A model generated the notes under the pieces. That model worked only from the letters and a program-made list of their open reading frames with translations. It made no database searches and had not been told where the DNA came from. Position numbers and translations under genes: made by a program. This document shows, piece by piece, positions 5,264 through 5,832 of a stretch of 5,832 bases of DNA (position 1 is the stretch's first letter; the number at the start of each line of letters is the position of its first letter). The DNA comes from an uncultured Lachnospiraceae bacterium (GTDB lineage: Bacteria; Bacillota; Clostridia; Lachnospirales; Lachnospiraceae): the NCBI GenBank assembly GCA_902803155.1, contig CADCOU010000183.1, positions 1 to 5,832 of the forward strand, given 5' to 3'.

Positions 5264-5719
5264 TTACGACAGTTCGCCCAACATCTGCGCCGGGTTGTCG
5301 GCTGCCTTCACTTTATCGAACGCCTTCACGATGATCCCGTTCTCATCGATCAGATATGTTGTCCGGACGACGCCCATCGTGACCTTGCCGTAATTCTTCT
5401 TTTCCTTCCAGACGTCATATGCCTGGATCACTTCTTTCTCCGTGTCAGACAGCAGCGTGAAGGGAAGGCCGTACTTTTCCTCAAACTTCTTGTGCGAAGC
5501 GACGCTGTCCTTGCTGACGCCGAGAACGACAGCCCCTTTCTCCCGGAACTGCGGATACAGTTCTCCGAACGCGCAGGCCTGCTTCGTGCATCCGCTGGTC
5601 ATGTCCTTCGGATAGAAATACAGGATCACCTTCTGTCCCAGATAATCCGCAAGGCTCCTCATCTCTCCATTCTGATCCGGCAGTGTAAACTCCGGTGCTT
5701 TGGTTCCGATCTCCAGCAT
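5264..5719 (-). CDS. bcp: Thioredoxin-dependent thiol peroxidase, PrxQ/Bcp peroxiredoxin
   Basis: This 151-residue cytosolic peroxiredoxin reduces hydrogen peroxide and organic hydroperoxides and is recycled by thioredoxin. The active site is YFYPKDMTSGCTKQACAF (34-51). C44 is the peroxidatic cysteine, C49 is the resolving cysteine at the typical PrxQ alpha-helix position, and T41 and R119 (GVVRTTYLID) complete the catalytic set. Serine 42 replaces the more common proline before GC. The family landmarks APEFTLPDQNG, GVSKDSVASHKKF, FTLLSD and KAADNPAQML are all present, and the length is normal. ATG 5717-5719 has AAGGAGG 7 nt upstream (5727-5733). The gene begins 16 bp after the stop of the transporter gene, so the two are probably co-transcribed. 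Function is well supported. Confidence 0.97.
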   Translation of the reverse strand: MLEIGTKAPEFTLPDQNGEMRSLADYLGQKVILYFYPKDMTSGCTKQACAFGELYPQFREKGAVVLGVSKDSVASHKKFEEKYGLPFTLLSDTEKEVIQAYDVWKEKKNYGKVTMGVVRTTYLIDENGIIVKAFDKVKAADNPAQMLGELS

Positions 5720-5735
5720 AATCCATCCTCCTTTT

Positions 5736-5832
5736 TCATTTCCAGTTGATCAGTGCTATCCCGCCGAGACAAACTATGATACCGGCAACCTTGTTCCAGG
5801 TAATGGTCTCGTTGAACATTGCCCTACCGACC
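5736..5832 (-). CDS. C-terminal end of a drug/metabolite transporter family membrane protein (partial)
   Basis: Only the last 31 codons and the TGA stop (5736-5738) are in the window; the 5' part lies beyond the right edge. The visible peptide begins VGRAMFNETITWNKVAG and ends IALINWK. It shows the last transmembrane helix (about VAGIIVCLGGIALIN) preceded by the ETITWNKVAG turn common in the drug/metabolite transporter superfamily (EamA or small multidrug resistance type), where the chain ends a few residues after the helix. The fragment is too short to decide between EamA and SMR or to name a substrate. The bcp ribosome site begins just after this stop, with 16 bp between the genes, which argues for one operon. 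Confidence 0.65.
   Translation of the reverse strand, partial: VGRAMFNETITWNKVAGIIVCLGGIALINWK

Noticed and set aside
4559..5749. Plus-strand 396-codon open frame, antisense to the nucleoside hydrolase and bcp
   Set aside because: It is long but covers two well-recognised minus-strand genes, is rich in Arg, His, Asp and Pro as expected from antisense of GC-rich codons, and has no ribosome site or recognisable motif.
1..5832. CRISPR array, tRNA, rRNA, insertion sequence or riboswitch
   Set aside because: No regularly spaced repeats, no tRNA cloverleaf, no transposase-like frame with terminal repeats and no recognisable riboswitch core were seen on either strand.

Overview
The window looks like a chromosomal stretch from a Firmicute, most likely a gut Clostridia/Lachnospiraceae-type organism. 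The basis is the strong AAGGAGG-type Shine-Dalgarno sites, moderate GC content, and the character of the PrxQ, MmcQ/YjbR and MerR proteins. The assignment is by resemblance only. Every supportable gene is on the minus strand, so transcription runs from the high coordinates to the low ones.

In transcription order the window holds eight genes. (1) The last 31 codons of a membrane transporter of the drug/metabolite transporter superfamily (5736-5832). (2) A PrxQ/Bcp thiol peroxidase, 16 bp further on (5264-5719). (3) After a 99-bp gap with a 10-bp direct repeat, an inosine-uridine-type nucleoside hydrolase (4289-5164). (4) A COG1237-type metallo-beta-lactamase-fold hydrolase (3419-4261). (5) A 533-residue protein that joins a PD-(D/E)XK-like nuclease domain to a superfamily-1-like helicase/ATPase (1802-3403). 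(6) An MmcQ/YjbR protein with a C-terminal EVE/PUA-like domain (989-1732). (7) An unrecognised 53-residue small protein with its own strong ribosome site and a very good intrinsic terminator (658-819). (8) A MerR-family regulator that starts with GTG and runs off the left edge (1-413).

Genes 3 to 6 are separated by 15 to 69 bp and could be one transcript. Two functional pairings stand out. One is nucleoside hydrolase plus MBL hydrolase, probably small-molecule metabolism. The other is nuclease-helicase plus MmcQ-EVE, both predicted to touch nucleic acid. The second pair is the best candidate here for an undescribed system, possibly DNA surveillance or defence, but the sequence does not prove this.

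The clearest regulatory element is in front of merR. It is a promoter with the 19-bp spacer typical of MerR-controlled promoters, filled by a perfect dyad. Four GCGTCA half-sites are arranged with exact two-fold symmetry about position 454, so self-regulation is likely. The stretches between genes are all shorter than 300 bp and show no RNA gene, insertion sequence or CRISPR array.
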